64,000 bases of DNA. Source: Halorarum halophilum (GTDB lineage: Archaea; Halobacteriota; Halobacteria; Halobacteriales; Haloferacaceae). This document shows, one piece after another, positions 25,060-34,274 of this stretch. Both the position numbers and the translations under genes were made by a program. Numbering within the stretch: the first letter of the stretch is position 1; each line of letters opens with the position of its first letter. The notes below the pieces were generated by a model. The model saw only the letters and a list, made by a program, of their open reading frames with translations. It searched no databases and had not been told where the DNA came from. The stretch lies in assembly GCF_013401515.1 (NCBI RefSeq), contig NZ_CP058529.1, positions 2,852,001 through 2,916,000 on the forward strand. The letters are read 5' to 3'.

Positions 25060-25692
25060 ATGATCATTGATTATCAGACTGCGTTTGGAGATATTGTTGA
25101 AATCAACGGCCAGTTGATGGAGACATCCGGTCACTGGCCCCGTCCGTGCACTCATCTCCCTGGTGTGTGGCACGAAGAGCCAGCGTTCTCGACGTTTATC
25201 GAGGACGTCGAGACGGGGATGACCGTCGCGGTTTTGGGCGCTGGCAGTGGGTGGTTCACGCTGTACGCATGCGGTCGGATGCGATCGACGGGGTCGGTCA
25301 CAGCGTTCGAAGCGGACCCAGCCCACGTCCGGAGCCTAAAGCGAAACATTCAGCGCAATGGCTTCAGTAATGTGTGTATCATCCAGACGCGCCTAGACGG
25401 GGACACGTCGGTGGACGACTACTGTGACGAAGTCGACTTCGCCGTCATCAATGTCGAGGGTGTGGAACTGACGGCACTCAAGGGATTGACGGGGGTTCGG
25501 GACGAATCACACACCCTGCAGGTGCTGTGTGAGGTCCATCCATCCATCATCCCTGACGAGACCCTGCAGGAACTCTACAACTGTTTCGATGCGTACGGGT
25601 TCGAGATAGACTGCGCGCCCCTGGGTGGGTCGTTCGAGCACGACCCCGAAGAAGTCCAGAACGAACTCCATCAGGTCTACGCGCGGCGATGA
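25060..25692 (+). CDS. FkbM-family SAM-dependent methyltransferase
   Basis: 210 residues from ATG 25060 (MIIDYQTAFGDIVEING). SAM-binding motif I appears as VAVLGAGSGWFTLYA (about residues 60-75), followed by VTAFEADPAHVRSLKRNIQRNG with the acidic ribose ligand, and by FAVINVEGVELTALKG, the FkbM-typical DVEG-like motif with Asn in place of Asp. These enzymes O-methylate sugars. The stop overlaps the following GT4 start (ATGA), so the methyltransferase and glycosyltransferase are translationally coupled and probably act on one glycan. The short N-terminus may be truncated. Confidence 0.85.
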   Translation: MIIDYQTAFGDIVEINGQLMETSGHWPRPCTHLPGVWHEEPAFSTFIEDVETGMTVAVLGAGSGWFTLYACGRMRSTGSVTAFEADPAHVRSLKRNIQRNGFSNVCIIQTRLDGDTSVDDYCDEVDFAVINVEGVELTALKGLTGVRDESHTLQVLCEVHPSIIPDETLQELYNCFDAYGFEIDCAPLGGSFEHDPEEVQNELHQVYARR

Positions 25693-26819
25693 GCCCAGGC
25701 CCCCCCACCGTCCTCCACGTCGGTCACCATCCCCAGCCCGGCGGTGGCTTCGTCGACTTAGTGACCAGAGTCGAGGGGCGTGAGTCGTTTTCCCCTGACG
25801 CCACCAACGTCGTCGCGCTACTGGACTCGGCACCCGCCTGTGTCGACCGCGCTCGCGAGCGTCTCTCCGCCCCCATCGAGCCGATAGTCGGGTTCGGAGC
25901 CGGCCCGGTATCGCCCGGCGACCTGGCGGCGGCGCTGCCACGGGCTGGCGGTGTCCGCCGACTCTATGGACTCTGCAAGCGATACGACGTGGACCTGCTT
26001 CACGCGAATGATTTCAGAGCCGGTGTCGTCGCCAGCATCGTGGCGATACTGATCGGATGCCCGTTTGTTCAGCATGTCCACCACACGGCGTCCCATCGCA
26101 ACCATCCGTGGCTCCGACAGTGTCTGTTCCGGGCGGCCGACACGACGATACACGTCTCGGAGTACACCCGGCGCGAGCTGGCCGACGGCGACGCCGACCA
26201 CGTGGTCGTTCGAAGCCCAATCGACGTCACCGACTTCCGGAGCCGTTCGGCCGACCCCGACGCACTGGCCGAAACCTACGTCCGCCACGGTCGACCGACC
26301 GTCGCGCTAATCGGTCGCCTCGCCCCGAACAAGGGCCACAAGCCGTTCATTCGGACCGCGACAGAGGTGGATGCGAACTTCCTCGTGGTGGGCAGTGGCG
26401 ATGACACAGCCCGGTCCGAGCTTGAGTCGCTGGTCGAAGGCCTCGGGGTCAGCGACCGGGTGACATTCACCGGATTCTGGGAGAAAGTCGTCGACGTCTA
26501 CGCACTGGCTGACGTCGTTGTCGTTCCTTCCCACGATGAGAACCTCCCGAAGGTTATCCAAGAGGCACTCGCCTGGAAAGTCCCGGTCGTGGCATCCCGC
26601 TCCGGTGGGATTCCGGAACTGGTCGCGGACGAACGGACGGGGCTGCTTGTCAACCCGGACGACGACGGCACTGGTCTCGCCACCGCCATCGAGCGGTTGC
26701 TTGCCGACGAAGCATTCGCGGAGACGCTAGCGACGGCCGGACACGACCAGCTCCGCTCTGAGTTCGATATCGCTGTCGTTTCCGAGCGGCTGGAGGACGT
26801 CTACGAGACAGTCGTCTAA
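25689..26819 (+). CDS. Glycosyltransferase family 4
   Basis: 376 residues. This is a GT-B enzyme with an N-terminal glycine-rich acceptor loop (GHHPQPGGGFVDLV), LLHANDFRAGVVA, HVHHTASH and VSEYTRRE, and a C-terminal Glycos_transf_1 domain (PTVALIGRLAPNKGHKPF, FTGFWEKVVDVYALADVVVVPSHDENLPKVIQEALAWKVPVVASRSGGIPE). The ENLPKVIQEAL segment is the E-x7-E nucleotide-sugar site. It follows FkbM by ATGA overlap and precedes a sulfatase by 75 bp. Donor and acceptor sugars cannot be deduced. Confidence 0.9.
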   Translation: MSPGPPTVLHVGHHPQPGGGFVDLVTRVEGRESFSPDATNVVALLDSAPACVDRARERLSAPIEPIVGFGAGPVSPGDLAAALPRAGGVRRLYGLCKRYDVDLLHANDFRAGVVASIVAILIGCPFVQHVHHTASHRNHPWLRQCLFRAADTTIHVSEYTRRELADGDADHVVVRSPIDVTDFRSRSADPDALAETYVRHGRPTVALIGRLAPNKGHKPFIRTATEVDANFLVVGSGDDTARSELESLVEGLGVSDRVTFTGFWEKVVDVYALADVVVVPSHDENLPKVIQEALAWKVPVVASRSGGIPELVADERTGLLVNPDDDGTGLATAIERLLADEAFAETLATAGHDQLRSEFDIAVVSERLEDVYETVV

Positions 26820-26893
26820 ACCGCTTAGCGCCGTCCTGCCATACGTTTGCGAAGCCGACAGATTAATCGGTTCCTACAAACCCACTACGACCA

Positions 26894-28306
26894 ATGAGGA
26901 AGCCGAACATCCTCGTCGTCGTCATGGACACGACGAGGGCCGACCACCTCTCCTGTTACGGCTACGGTCGGGAGACGACGCCAAACCTCGACAGGTTCGC
27001 CGACGAGGGAACGCGGTTCGAGAACGCCATCTCGCCGGCTGCGTGGACGCTTCCGGCTCATATGTCTCTCTTCTCGGGGCTGTTACCGAGCGAGCACGGC
27101 GTCCTCCATGGCGAATACTCTCAGCGGGACGGTGTGACGATGTTTCCCGAACAACTCTCGGAGGCGGGCTACCGGACGGCCGCATTCTCGAACAACCCGT
27201 GGGTATCCGCGAGCTACGGGTTCGACAGAGGCATCGACCATTTCGTCGACGTCTACCGCGAGCACGTCCACAAGTACAAATCGGGTGTCGGGCAGATGCT
27301 GACCAAGCTGAAGAAGGCCCTCCTGCTCTCTGACACCGGTGCTGCGTCAACGAACCGCGAACTGCAGACGTGGCTCAAGGCGGGCGACGACGAAACGCCG
27401 TTTTTCGCCTTCCTGAACTACATGGAGCCCCATCAGGTATACACGCCACGGCGACCGTACCACCGGAAATATCTGGACGGCGGCCCGCTGACGCCGTACC
27501 GGGAAGTTTTCAAGAACCGGAATATCCACCGGGACCGCGGGAAGATATTCTCGGGCGAGCGGGAACTGACCTCCGAGGAGGTCGACTCGATGGAAGCGCT
27601 GTACGACGGGGAATTGTCGTATCTTGACGCCAAACTCGGTGAGCTGTTCGAGTGGATGCAATCCGAGGGCCTGTACGAAGATACGTTCATACTCGTCGTC
27701 GGGGACCACGGCGAAGAGTTCTGTGAACACGAGCCGCTGGGACACCAGATTGTCGACCACCACTTCGCGCTTTACGACAGCATCGTTCGGATCCCGATGA
27801 TGGCCCGGCTTCCGGGCGTGTTCAAGGCCGACACCGTCGACGCACCGGTCCAGTTGACGGACCTCCCACCGACACTCTCGGATTTGATCGAGGACCCGGC
27901 TGTCGACCTGACGGGGGGGATGAGCGCCCAGTCGCTCTGCGAGCCCGACCCCGACCGGATCGCGCTGTCGGAGTACCGCACGCCACCACCGCAGATTGCG
28001 TCGCTCAGTGAGCACGCGCCATCGTTCGACTGGTCCCAGTACGAGGTCGACCTGCGGATGGCACGCTCCAGGACACAGAAACTCGTCCATTACTGCTCCC
28101 GCGGGAGGGAAGAACTGTACGACCTCGTCGCGGACCCCGGCGAACAACGCGACGTTCGAGGAAGCGACACGCCCGACGAGCGCCTGAAGGACGCGCTTGC
28201 GGCGTGGGACGACGCGCTTGGGTCGCCGGCCAGCAACGGGGGCGTCGGGCCCGGGCAGCAGGACAGCGACGTGCAGGAGCATCTGAAAGACTTGGGGTAT
28301 CTATGA
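26894..28306 (+). CDS. Sulfatase-family hydrolase/transferase
   Basis: 470 residues, ATG 26894 (MRKPNILVVVMDTTRADHLS). It contains DTTRADHLSCYGYGRETTP (metal Asp), SPAAWTLPAHMSLFSGLLPSEHG (nucleophile loop with Thr and no CxPxR), FAFLNYMEPHQVY, LVVGDHGEEFCEHEPLGH (metal Asp-His) and the C-terminal block ELYDLVADPGEQRDV shared by sulfatases. Membership is certain. With Thr at the usual Cys/Ser site it may be a phospho-type enzyme or a sulfatase of unusual chemistry. No membrane segment or signal is seen, so a cytoplasmic action on nucleotide- or lipid-linked sugar is possible. A GATTAAT element about 30 nt upstream may be its TATA box. Confidence 0.86.
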   Translation: MRKPNILVVVMDTTRADHLSCYGYGRETTPNLDRFADEGTRFENAISPAAWTLPAHMSLFSGLLPSEHGVLHGEYSQRDGVTMFPEQLSEAGYRTAAFSNNPWVSASYGFDRGIDHFVDVYREHVHKYKSGVGQMLTKLKKALLLSDTGAASTNRELQTWLKAGDDETPFFAFLNYMEPHQVYTPRRPYHRKYLDGGPLTPYREVFKNRNIHRDRGKIFSGERELTSEEVDSMEALYDGELSYLDAKLGELFEWMQSEGLYEDTFILVVGDHGEEFCEHEPLGHQIVDHHFALYDSIVRIPMMARLPGVFKADTVDAPVQLTDLPPTLSDLIEDPAVDLTGGMSAQSLCEPDPDRIALSEYRTPPPQIASLSEHAPSFDWSQYEVDLRMARSRTQKLVHYCSRGREELYDLVADPGEQRDVRGSDTPDERLKDALAAWDDALGSPASNGGVGPGQQDSDVQEHLKDLGYL

Positions 28307-28352
28307 CTGCTTCGTGGACACCGACGGCCGCCGTCAAGCGGGGACAGCACCG

Positions 28353-29507
28353 ATGAACGTCCTGTTTTACACCGTCGACTATAAGCCCTTGTCGGGTGGT
28401 ATCGCCGAACACACCCACCAGTTAGCGAGCTACTTCGACCGGTCGGGCGACGACGTCATCGTCGTTGCACCGGCGATGGACGGCAGCGATGCGTTCGATT
28501 CGGAGCAGCCGTTTCCGGTCTACCGGGTTCCGTCGTATCCAGTCGTCGGCCACCTGCTGCTGTTTGCGATGCTGCTCTACGCCGTCTGGAAACACGGTAT
28601 CGACTGGGTGTACTGTCCGATGTGGTTCCCAACGGGGGCGATTGCGGTGCTGTCGAGCTACGTTCTCGGTGTAAAGACGGCCATCGCCGTTCATGCGCAC
28701 GAAGTGGTCTACGAGAAGACGACCGTTCGGAAGCGACTTGGGTCACGCCTCCGACACGTCCAGGCCACTCTCCTGGAGATGGCGTCTGTCGTGATAGCGG
28801 TCAGTTCGTACACGAAAGCACGAGTCGTCGACATAGGCGTCGACCCGAATCACGTCCGGGTCGTCAACAACGGGGTGAACCCTGAGCGCTTCGAGACGAC
28901 GGACACGCATCCGGTTGCAGTGCGAACTGACGGCCCCATCCTCCTCACCGTCGCCCGCCTCGACCCGCGGAAGGGCCACGATACGATACTGGAGGCACTC
29001 CCGTCGCTACTCGACAGCTATCCATCCTTGACGTACGTTGTCGCCGGTGACGGTCAGCAGCGCACGGACCTCGAATCGCTCGCAGCGACCATCGGCGTCG
29101 ACGACGCGGTTGAGTTTCTCGGGTACGTCCCGGACGATGACCTGCCCTCTCTATACAACGCCGCTGACGTGTTCGCGATGCCGAACCGACGCGAGCGGAC
29201 GAGCGTTGAGGGGTTCGGTATCGTCTTCCTCGAAGCGAACGCGACGGGCACCCCCGTCGTCGGGGGACGACACGGCGGCGTGACTGACGCCATCGTAGAC
29301 GGCGAGACGGGATATCTCGTTGACCCGACCGATCCGGATGCGGTCGCCGACGCTATCGGCCGGTTGCTCACTGACGACGACCTGCGACGGTCACTCGGCG
29401 AGGCTGGCCGTGAGCGTGTTATGGATTCGTACACGTGGGACGACGTGGGGTCGCAACTCCATTCAATACTTACTTCAGGTCTAGAACAGCATCTCACGCA
29501 CGAATGA
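28353..29507 (+). CDS. Glycosyltransferase family 4
   Basis: 384 residues from ATG 28353 (MNVLFYTVDYKPLSGGIAEHTHQLA); the upstream in-frame ATG overlaps little coding-like sequence. It has N-domain glycine loop GGIAEHTHQ, a hydrophobic middle segment (HLLLFAMLLYAVWKHGIDWVY) that may associate with the membrane, and a C-domain with LLTVARLDPRKGHDTIL, FLGYVPDDDLPSLYNAADVFAMP and SVEGFGIVFLEANATGTPVVGG (E-x7-E). It follows the sulfatase closely, and its stop overlaps the start of a truncated sulfatase (ATGA). Confidence 0.9.
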   Translation: MNVLFYTVDYKPLSGGIAEHTHQLASYFDRSGDDVIVVAPAMDGSDAFDSEQPFPVYRVPSYPVVGHLLLFAMLLYAVWKHGIDWVYCPMWFPTGAIAVLSSYVLGVKTAIAVHAHEVVYEKTTVRKRLGSRLRHVQATLLEMASVVIAVSSYTKARVVDIGVDPNHVRVVNNGVNPERFETTDTHPVAVRTDGPILLTVARLDPRKGHDTILEALPSLLDSYPSLTYVVAGDGQQRTDLESLAATIGVDDAVEFLGYVPDDDLPSLYNAADVFAMPNRRERTSVEGFGIVFLEANATGTPVVGGRHGGVTDAIVDGETGYLVDPTDPDAVADAIGRLLTDDDLRRSLGEAGRERVMDSYTWDDVGSQLHSILTSGLEQHLTHE

Positions 29508-29620
29508 ACGTTCTCTTCTATGTCTTTGACAGTCTCCGCCCAGATCACCTGAGTTCGTATGGCTACGACCGGGAGACGTCGCCTGCTATTGATGCTACTG
29601 TCGAATATGGACTAACAATT
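29504..29620 (+). pseudogene. 5' stub of a third sulfatase gene
   Basis: ATG 29504 overlaps the GT4 stop. The first 38 residues (MNVLFYVFDSLRPDHLSSYG, then DRETSPAIDATVEYG) align with the N-terminus of the sulfatase at 26894, including the metal Asp and the YGY-RET-P block. After about 29620 the similarity ends abruptly, and the next 200 bp are non-coding in appearance. The rest of the gene has been lost, probably when the AT-rich polymerase segment joined here. Confidence 0.75.
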
Positions 29621-29837
29621 GGCTGTATTAGATTCATATACTCCCACGCTCACAGGCGCAAGGATGCCGTTGAATCGACGGGCCTTAACAAACTCTGCGA
29701 TTCAGAACTATGCCTAGCGTTACCTGACGGAATGAACGGGCTGTTTGTCAGACAGTCAATCATAAGACAATTGGCAAATCTAACCAATAAGCCTGCTCAT
29801 TGTGGTTGTCGATACGCATCAGCGCGATCGTTTTAAA

Positions 29838-31217
29838 ATGCCTCCTCAAATTCATACAGCTCAGGAAAAGTTGGCAAGTGCTGCCCTATTTGCTGTCTTA
29901 GCTATCTTGCTGGTCGCGCTCCATCGAGCTCATATTTCTGTAGTTTTCGCGATTACGTTGCTTTCGCTTTTGATTTCTTTCTACCGTCCGGTGGCCTTAA
30001 TTTATTTTCTGGCCGCCTTGACGCTTTTCGCTCCGGAGTTACCCGTAGGTCCTGGCGTCAGTCTGAACGTATTTTTGTTGTCCGGGTTGTGCTTAGCTAT
30101 CATCGGACGGATGGCGCTCTCGGGGACGTGGACGCTACCTGATCCAAAGTACATAACCGTTGTGATCTTGTTCAGCATAGCCGGTATCCTTTCACTCCTC
30201 AAAGCGCTCCTGTACTTTGATGTCCCGACAGTCGTGATGGGCGCACTGTATCTGGCCCAGTGGTCTTTGTACCTCACATTTCCAGCTTTGATGACAGTGT
30301 ATCTTAGAAAGAATACGAAGCAACAAATAAATGTGATGTCCTTCTTATTAGTTGTTTCTGCTGTAATGGCTCTGTATCTGTTCGCATTGTTCCTTTTGGA
30401 TATCCGCCCCACTGAGACCACCATTCGCATTGCTGGGCATCGACCACTTGTCGCATTCTGGCAGCAAAGTCAGCTCGCTGTTGGAATGTTTACATCTCTG
30501 ACATCAATCGTGTCGTTCAGCATCGCCATAAAACATCCTCGTGAGCGAGTCACTGGTTCGCTCTTTACCCTGTCTGCGCTGTGTGGATTCCTCACATTAG
30601 CCACACTCGCGCGGTCTGCGATTCTTGGACTCGTCATCGGTATATTCATCGTCGTGTTGCTTGAATATCGGTGGAAAACGCTGTTCGTAGTTGCGATAAC
30701 TGTTCCAGTTGGAATAATTATAGCACCCGAATGGCTTCTCATTCGGTTCACGCGTTCAACGTTCTTCTGGCGGGAGGTCCCTGCACTTGGCATTAAGATT
30801 CCGATCGGGACACTCTGGAAACGGGTGAACGGTTGGGTCAAATTGAGTACCGTGTTTGTACACAATCCTCTCTTCGGTATCGGGTTCTCTTTGAGTCAGG
30901 AACGAATGGCGCAACTGTTCAGTAATCATATCAGCCCTGACAACCAGTACGTTGCACTCCTCGTAGAGACGGGAATTGTCGGATTCATGATCTTTTGCAT
31001 GTGGGTTCGACTAGTGTACTGGCGTCTTTTCGAAGCGTACAGAGAGTCAACGTTCGAGATGAGCGGGCTCGCACTCGGCATGATAGGTGCCTTTACAGCC
31101 TTCCTCGTTTGGGGATTCTTCCAGGAATTCTACGCGCGCTGGCGGGTCCTGGGACCGCTGTTTACTTATTTCGGGCTGATATACGCTGCCCATGACCGGT
31201 CCACCGGTGAGGGATAA
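29838..31217 (+). CDS. Wzy / O-antigen ligase-like polymerase
   Basis: 459 residues from ATG 29838 (MPPQIHTAQEKLASAALF), directly preceded by TTTTAAA. About 11-12 membrane segments are visible, with a large exterior loop containing WREVPALGIKIPIGTLWKRVNGW and then NPLFGIGFSLSQE and SPDNQYVALLVETGIVGF, the N-x-Y-x-x-L-x-E-x-G signature of the O-antigen ligase/polymerase family. The gene is visibly more AT-rich than its neighbours, a sign of transfer. It overlaps the following GT4 gene by 26 nt. With the Wzx-like and WbaP-like genes it completes a bacterial-style Wzx/Wzy set. Confidence 0.8.
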   Translation: MPPQIHTAQEKLASAALFAVLAILLVALHRAHISVVFAITLLSLLISFYRPVALIYFLAALTLFAPELPVGPGVSLNVFLLSGLCLAIIGRMALSGTWTLPDPKYITVVILFSIAGILSLLKALLYFDVPTVVMGALYLAQWSLYLTFPALMTVYLRKNTKQQINVMSFLLVVSAVMALYLFALFLLDIRPTETTIRIAGHRPLVAFWQQSQLAVGMFTSLTSIVSFSIAIKHPRERVTGSLFTLSALCGFLTLATLARSAILGLVIGIFIVVLLEYRWKTLFVVAITVPVGIIIAPEWLLIRFTRSTFFWREVPALGIKIPIGTLWKRVNGWVKLSTVFVHNPLFGIGFSLSQERMAQLFSNHISPDNQYVALLVETGIVGFMIFCMWVRLVYWRLFEAYRESTFEMSGLALGMIGAFTAFLVWGFFQEFYARWRVLGPLFTYFGLIYAAHDRSTGEG

Positions 31218-32400
31218 AACTAATCGACGGCGGCGAATCCTCTATGTTGATCACTTCCCAGAAATTGGCGGTGGACAAGTCAGTCTCCTAACGCGCCTCG
31301 ACCAACTCGATACGTCCACCTGGCACCCAATCGTCGCCGTTTCCACCTCGGATGGCGACATGCGTGACGAGCTCGCGAGGCGAGACGTGGATGTCGTTAC
31401 TGTCCCGTACAACCGCGGCGACATCCGAAATAAAAACGAAAAGGGAATACTGACACGGCCGGCAGAGATTGCCGCGAATATACCGACCGTTGTCGATGCA
31501 ACTCGGTCGCTGTATGAATTAATCCGCGACAGAAACATCGATATCGTCCACACGAACAGTTTCAAGAGCGCTGTGCTCGTCTCATTCCCGGCGCGTATCA
31601 CAGGAACTCCACTCCTCTTTCACGCACGGTCGAGCCGTGCATACTCCGACCACGGTATCCTCGACAGGTATGTGTGTGAGAGTGCGGACCGTATTATCGC
31701 CAATTCCGAGTTCACCGCGAGCACGTACTCGCCGTGGAGCGAAAAGACGACCGTAATCTACAACGGCGTGAATACCGATGTGTTCGACCCGGCAGAGGTC
31801 ACTCCTAGAGATATCATAGCCGAGCACGATTTACGAAACGACCAGCCCGTTATCGGGACTGTCGGACGACTGACTCCTAGAAAACGACAGATAGACCTTG
31901 TGCGAGCGCTCCCCGAAATACAGAAGTCACATCCAGACGTTCAGGTTCTGTTTGTCGGTGGGAGCTACAAAGGACTCGGAACTGCACACGAACGCGAGAT
32001 AGCGGCGACGATGCGCGAACTTGGCGTCGAAGACTGTATCACTTTTACTGGATATGTCGACGATGTACACCGCTACTTGGCTGCGTTCGATGTCTCCGTC
32101 TTACCGTCGCTAAAAGAGCCGTTTGGCCGAGTCGTGGTCGAGTCACTTCTTATGGAGACGCCGGTCGTTGGCACAGCTGACGGTGGGATTCCGGAGATCG
32201 TCACGCACGGAGAAACGGGCTACCTCGTCCCACCTGAGGAACCGCGGGTAATCGCCGATTCAGTAACACGGCTACTCGACAATCCCTCGAGGATGACCGA
32301 ATTCGGACAACGGGGGCGGGAGGAGTCGCTCGAACGGTTCGATGCTGCGACGATTACGGAACAGGAACAGGCGGTATATCACGACGTACTTGCTCTATGA
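31192..32400 (+). CDS. Glycosyltransferase family 4
   Basis: 402 residues, ATG 31192 lying within the 3' end of the polymerase gene. It has N-domain loop FPEIGGGQVSLLTRLDQL, VHTNSFKSAVLVSFPARI, HARSSRAYSDHG and ANSEFTAS, and C-domain IGTVGRLTPRKRQIDLV, TFTGYVDDVHRYLAAFDVSVLPS and KEPFGRVVVESLLMETPVVGTADGGIPE (E-x7-E). Overlap with the polymerase gene implies cotranscription. It is less GC-rich than the catabolic genes in Region 1. The product is a cytosolic or membrane-peripheral sugar transferase of unknown specificity. Confidence 0.9.
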   Translation: MTGPPVRDKTNRRRRILYVDHFPEIGGGQVSLLTRLDQLDTSTWHPIVAVSTSDGDMRDELARRDVDVVTVPYNRGDIRNKNEKGILTRPAEIAANIPTVVDATRSLYELIRDRNIDIVHTNSFKSAVLVSFPARITGTPLLFHARSSRAYSDHGILDRYVCESADRIIANSEFTASTYSPWSEKTTVIYNGVNTDVFDPAEVTPRDIIAEHDLRNDQPVIGTVGRLTPRKRQIDLVRALPEIQKSHPDVQVLFVGGSYKGLGTAHEREIAATMRELGVEDCITFTGYVDDVHRYLAAFDVSVLPSLKEPFGRVVVESLLMETPVVGTADGGIPEIVTHGETGYLVPPEEPRVIADSVTRLLDNPSRMTEFGQRGREESLERFDAATITEQEQAVYHDVLAL

Positions 32401-32493
32401 GAGAGCAACGTGTCCGGTTTGTTGGTTCTCTTCAACCGGCTCAAATGGGCTGGTACGGCTACGTGAGGGGACGACACAGGCGAGAGAGCTAGT

Positions 32494-33648
32494 ATGACGG
32501 GCCACAACTCCAAGTCGACCAATGAAACGACGGTAGATTGGAACATTGTCAGTGTCAACAAACTCTACTATCCGCAAATCGGCGGTGTCGAGAGCGTCGT
32601 CCGCGCGATTAGTGAGGGAATGGCCGACCGAGGGCATCGTGTGAACGTGGTCGCCTCTGTTCCGCGTGGTTGGGGGAACCGAGAGCGACACAATGGCGTC
32701 ACGGTTCGCAAGACCGGAAGTTTCGGCGTCGTGAAATCTGTCCCGATAGCGCCAGGGTTCCCGAAGCAGCTCCGGGACGCCGCTCGAACGGCAGACATTC
32801 TTCACCATCATCTCCCGAATCCACTGGGACCGGTCTCGGATCTGTTCGTCTCGACGGGGGACGCCCAAACGGTCGTGACATACCACAGTGACATCGTCCG
32901 ACAGAAGCTCGCTCTCAAGGCGTACAAACCCGTTCTAAAGAGGTTCCTGGCAGCGGCCGACCGTATCGTCGTTACGTCGCCGCGACTTCGCGACAATTCC
33001 GAATTGCTCTCGGCACACACCGAGAAATGTGACGTCGTCCCTCTCTCTGTCCCCCTCGACGAATACGGGACCTACGATGGATCGGCGTACGATATCCCGA
33101 TTGACAAAGACACTGAGACCGTCCTGTTCGTGGGACGTCTGAACTACTACAAGGGAGTGACGCACCTTCTGAACGCGATGGCTGACGTAGATGCGAACCT
33201 CCTCATCGTCGGTGACGGGGATCGCCGAACTGCCCTAGAACGGCAGGTGACGGAACTGGGTCTTGAGGACTCGGTCACGTTTCTCGGGCACGTCGACGAC
33301 GAACTGCTCCACTACTGTTACTCTGTCGCCGATATGTTTGTGTTGCCATCCGTCGAGGCAAGCGAGGCATTCGGCATCGTCCAGCTGGAGGCGATGGCGT
33401 ACGAACTCCCGGTCGTCAACACCGACCTCCCGACCGGTGTTCCATGGGTCAGTGTCGATGGACAGACGGGACGGACAGTCCAGCCAAGGGATTCGAAAGC
33501 GTTGGCTGCTGCCATACAGACACTACTCGACAATCCGGAGAGACGGCGCCAATACGGGAAAAACGCACGGCAGCGGGTTGAGGAGCAGTTCAGTCGTGCG
33601 ACAATGCTGGACTCGATGGCGGCAGTCTACGACTCGGTTCTCAATTAA
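32494..33648 (+). CDS. Glycosyltransferase family 4
   Basis: 384 residues, ATG 32494. The signature loop YYPQIGGVESVVRAISEGM, then LHHHLPNPLGPVSDLF, TYHSDIV and VTSPRLRDNS lie in the first domain. FVGRLNYYKGVTHLLNAM, FLGHVDDELLHYCYSVADMFVLPS and SEAFGIVQLEAMAYELPVVNTDLPTGVPW lie in the second. The YYPQIGG and NTDLPTGVPWVS blocks are typical of GT4 members that work after the initiating phosphotransferase, for example rhamnosyl or mannosyl transferases. It is the last intact gene of the rightward operon, before a region of IS debris. Confidence 0.9.
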   Translation: MTGHNSKSTNETTVDWNIVSVNKLYYPQIGGVESVVRAISEGMADRGHRVNVVASVPRGWGNRERHNGVTVRKTGSFGVVKSVPIAPGFPKQLRDAARTADILHHHLPNPLGPVSDLFVSTGDAQTVVTYHSDIVRQKLALKAYKPVLKRFLAAADRIVVTSPRLRDNSELLSAHTEKCDVVPLSVPLDEYGTYDGSAYDIPIDKDTETVLFVGRLNYYKGVTHLLNAMADVDANLLIVGDGDRRTALERQVTELGLEDSVTFLGHVDDELLHYCYSVADMFVLPSVEASEAFGIVQLEAMAYELPVVNTDLPTGVPWVSVDGQTGRTVQPRDSKALAAAIQTLLDNPERRRQYGKNARQRVEEQFSRATMLDSMAAVYDSVLN

Positions 33649-33787
33649 ATATCGAGGGCTGGGCTCCAATTTACTGTTCGGAGTATCCAAACGTGTAACT
33701 CGGCCCATTTCCGGTATGACCTAACGAATCCTCCTCTACCTTTCCGGAGGTCTTCTCTTACAGAGACACATCCGACACCGAGTGAAC

Positions 33788-34186
33788 TTAGTTTGAAGCA
33801 ATATAACAGCGAGCGAAACTCCGCAATCAGTTTTCGGCGGCTTCCGGTTCGGTGTGGTTGAAGCCGTTCGGGAACAACGAGGTTCGGCGCTTTAGCTATT
33901 GAAGGCTCTTTTCGACAGCGTTCCAATTTCCGTAGCGACGCGTCTGAAAATCAGAATCAGCTCGGGAAAGTGTAGTTTGGAGGAAATTCGCGCCATCAAC
34001 GAGAAACACAGCAGTTTCGATATTGTGCTTTTGCCGAAGTTCCAAAGAAAGATTACGGTGCAAGCAGTCGTAATCGTCGAAAACAACCGAACGTAAATAG
34101 GATTCTTTTTCGAAGTTGACCATAAGCGTTTCATGTTCGAAAGTCTTTCCTCCAAGTCGAATAGAACTGTCACAAGATCCACACAA
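33788..34186 (-). pseudogene. IS6-family transposase remnant
   Basis: The reverse strand reads ELRQKHNIETAVFLVDGANFLQTTLSRADSDF, then YGNWNAVEK, then stop, LKRRTSLFPNGFNHTEPEAAEN, stop, LRSFARCYIASN and a final TAA. The order matches the C-terminal DDE half of IS6 transposases, with TAG and TGA inside the frame. The N-terminal half is absent. The fragment lies directly beside a truncated GT4 gene and is clearly inactive. Confidence 0.75.
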
Positions 34187-34274
34187 CGATTCTCACCTGG
34201 TTTCATTGTCACAGTAATTGAAGTAAATTTGCAATTACCTTAAATTACAATTGTATTTGTCACGTGTATTGTTA

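Noticed and set aside
29630-29837. Possible IS200/IS605-type end between the sulfatase stub and the polymerase
   Set aside because: No hairpin pair, transposase fragment or terminal repeat could be demonstrated by eye.
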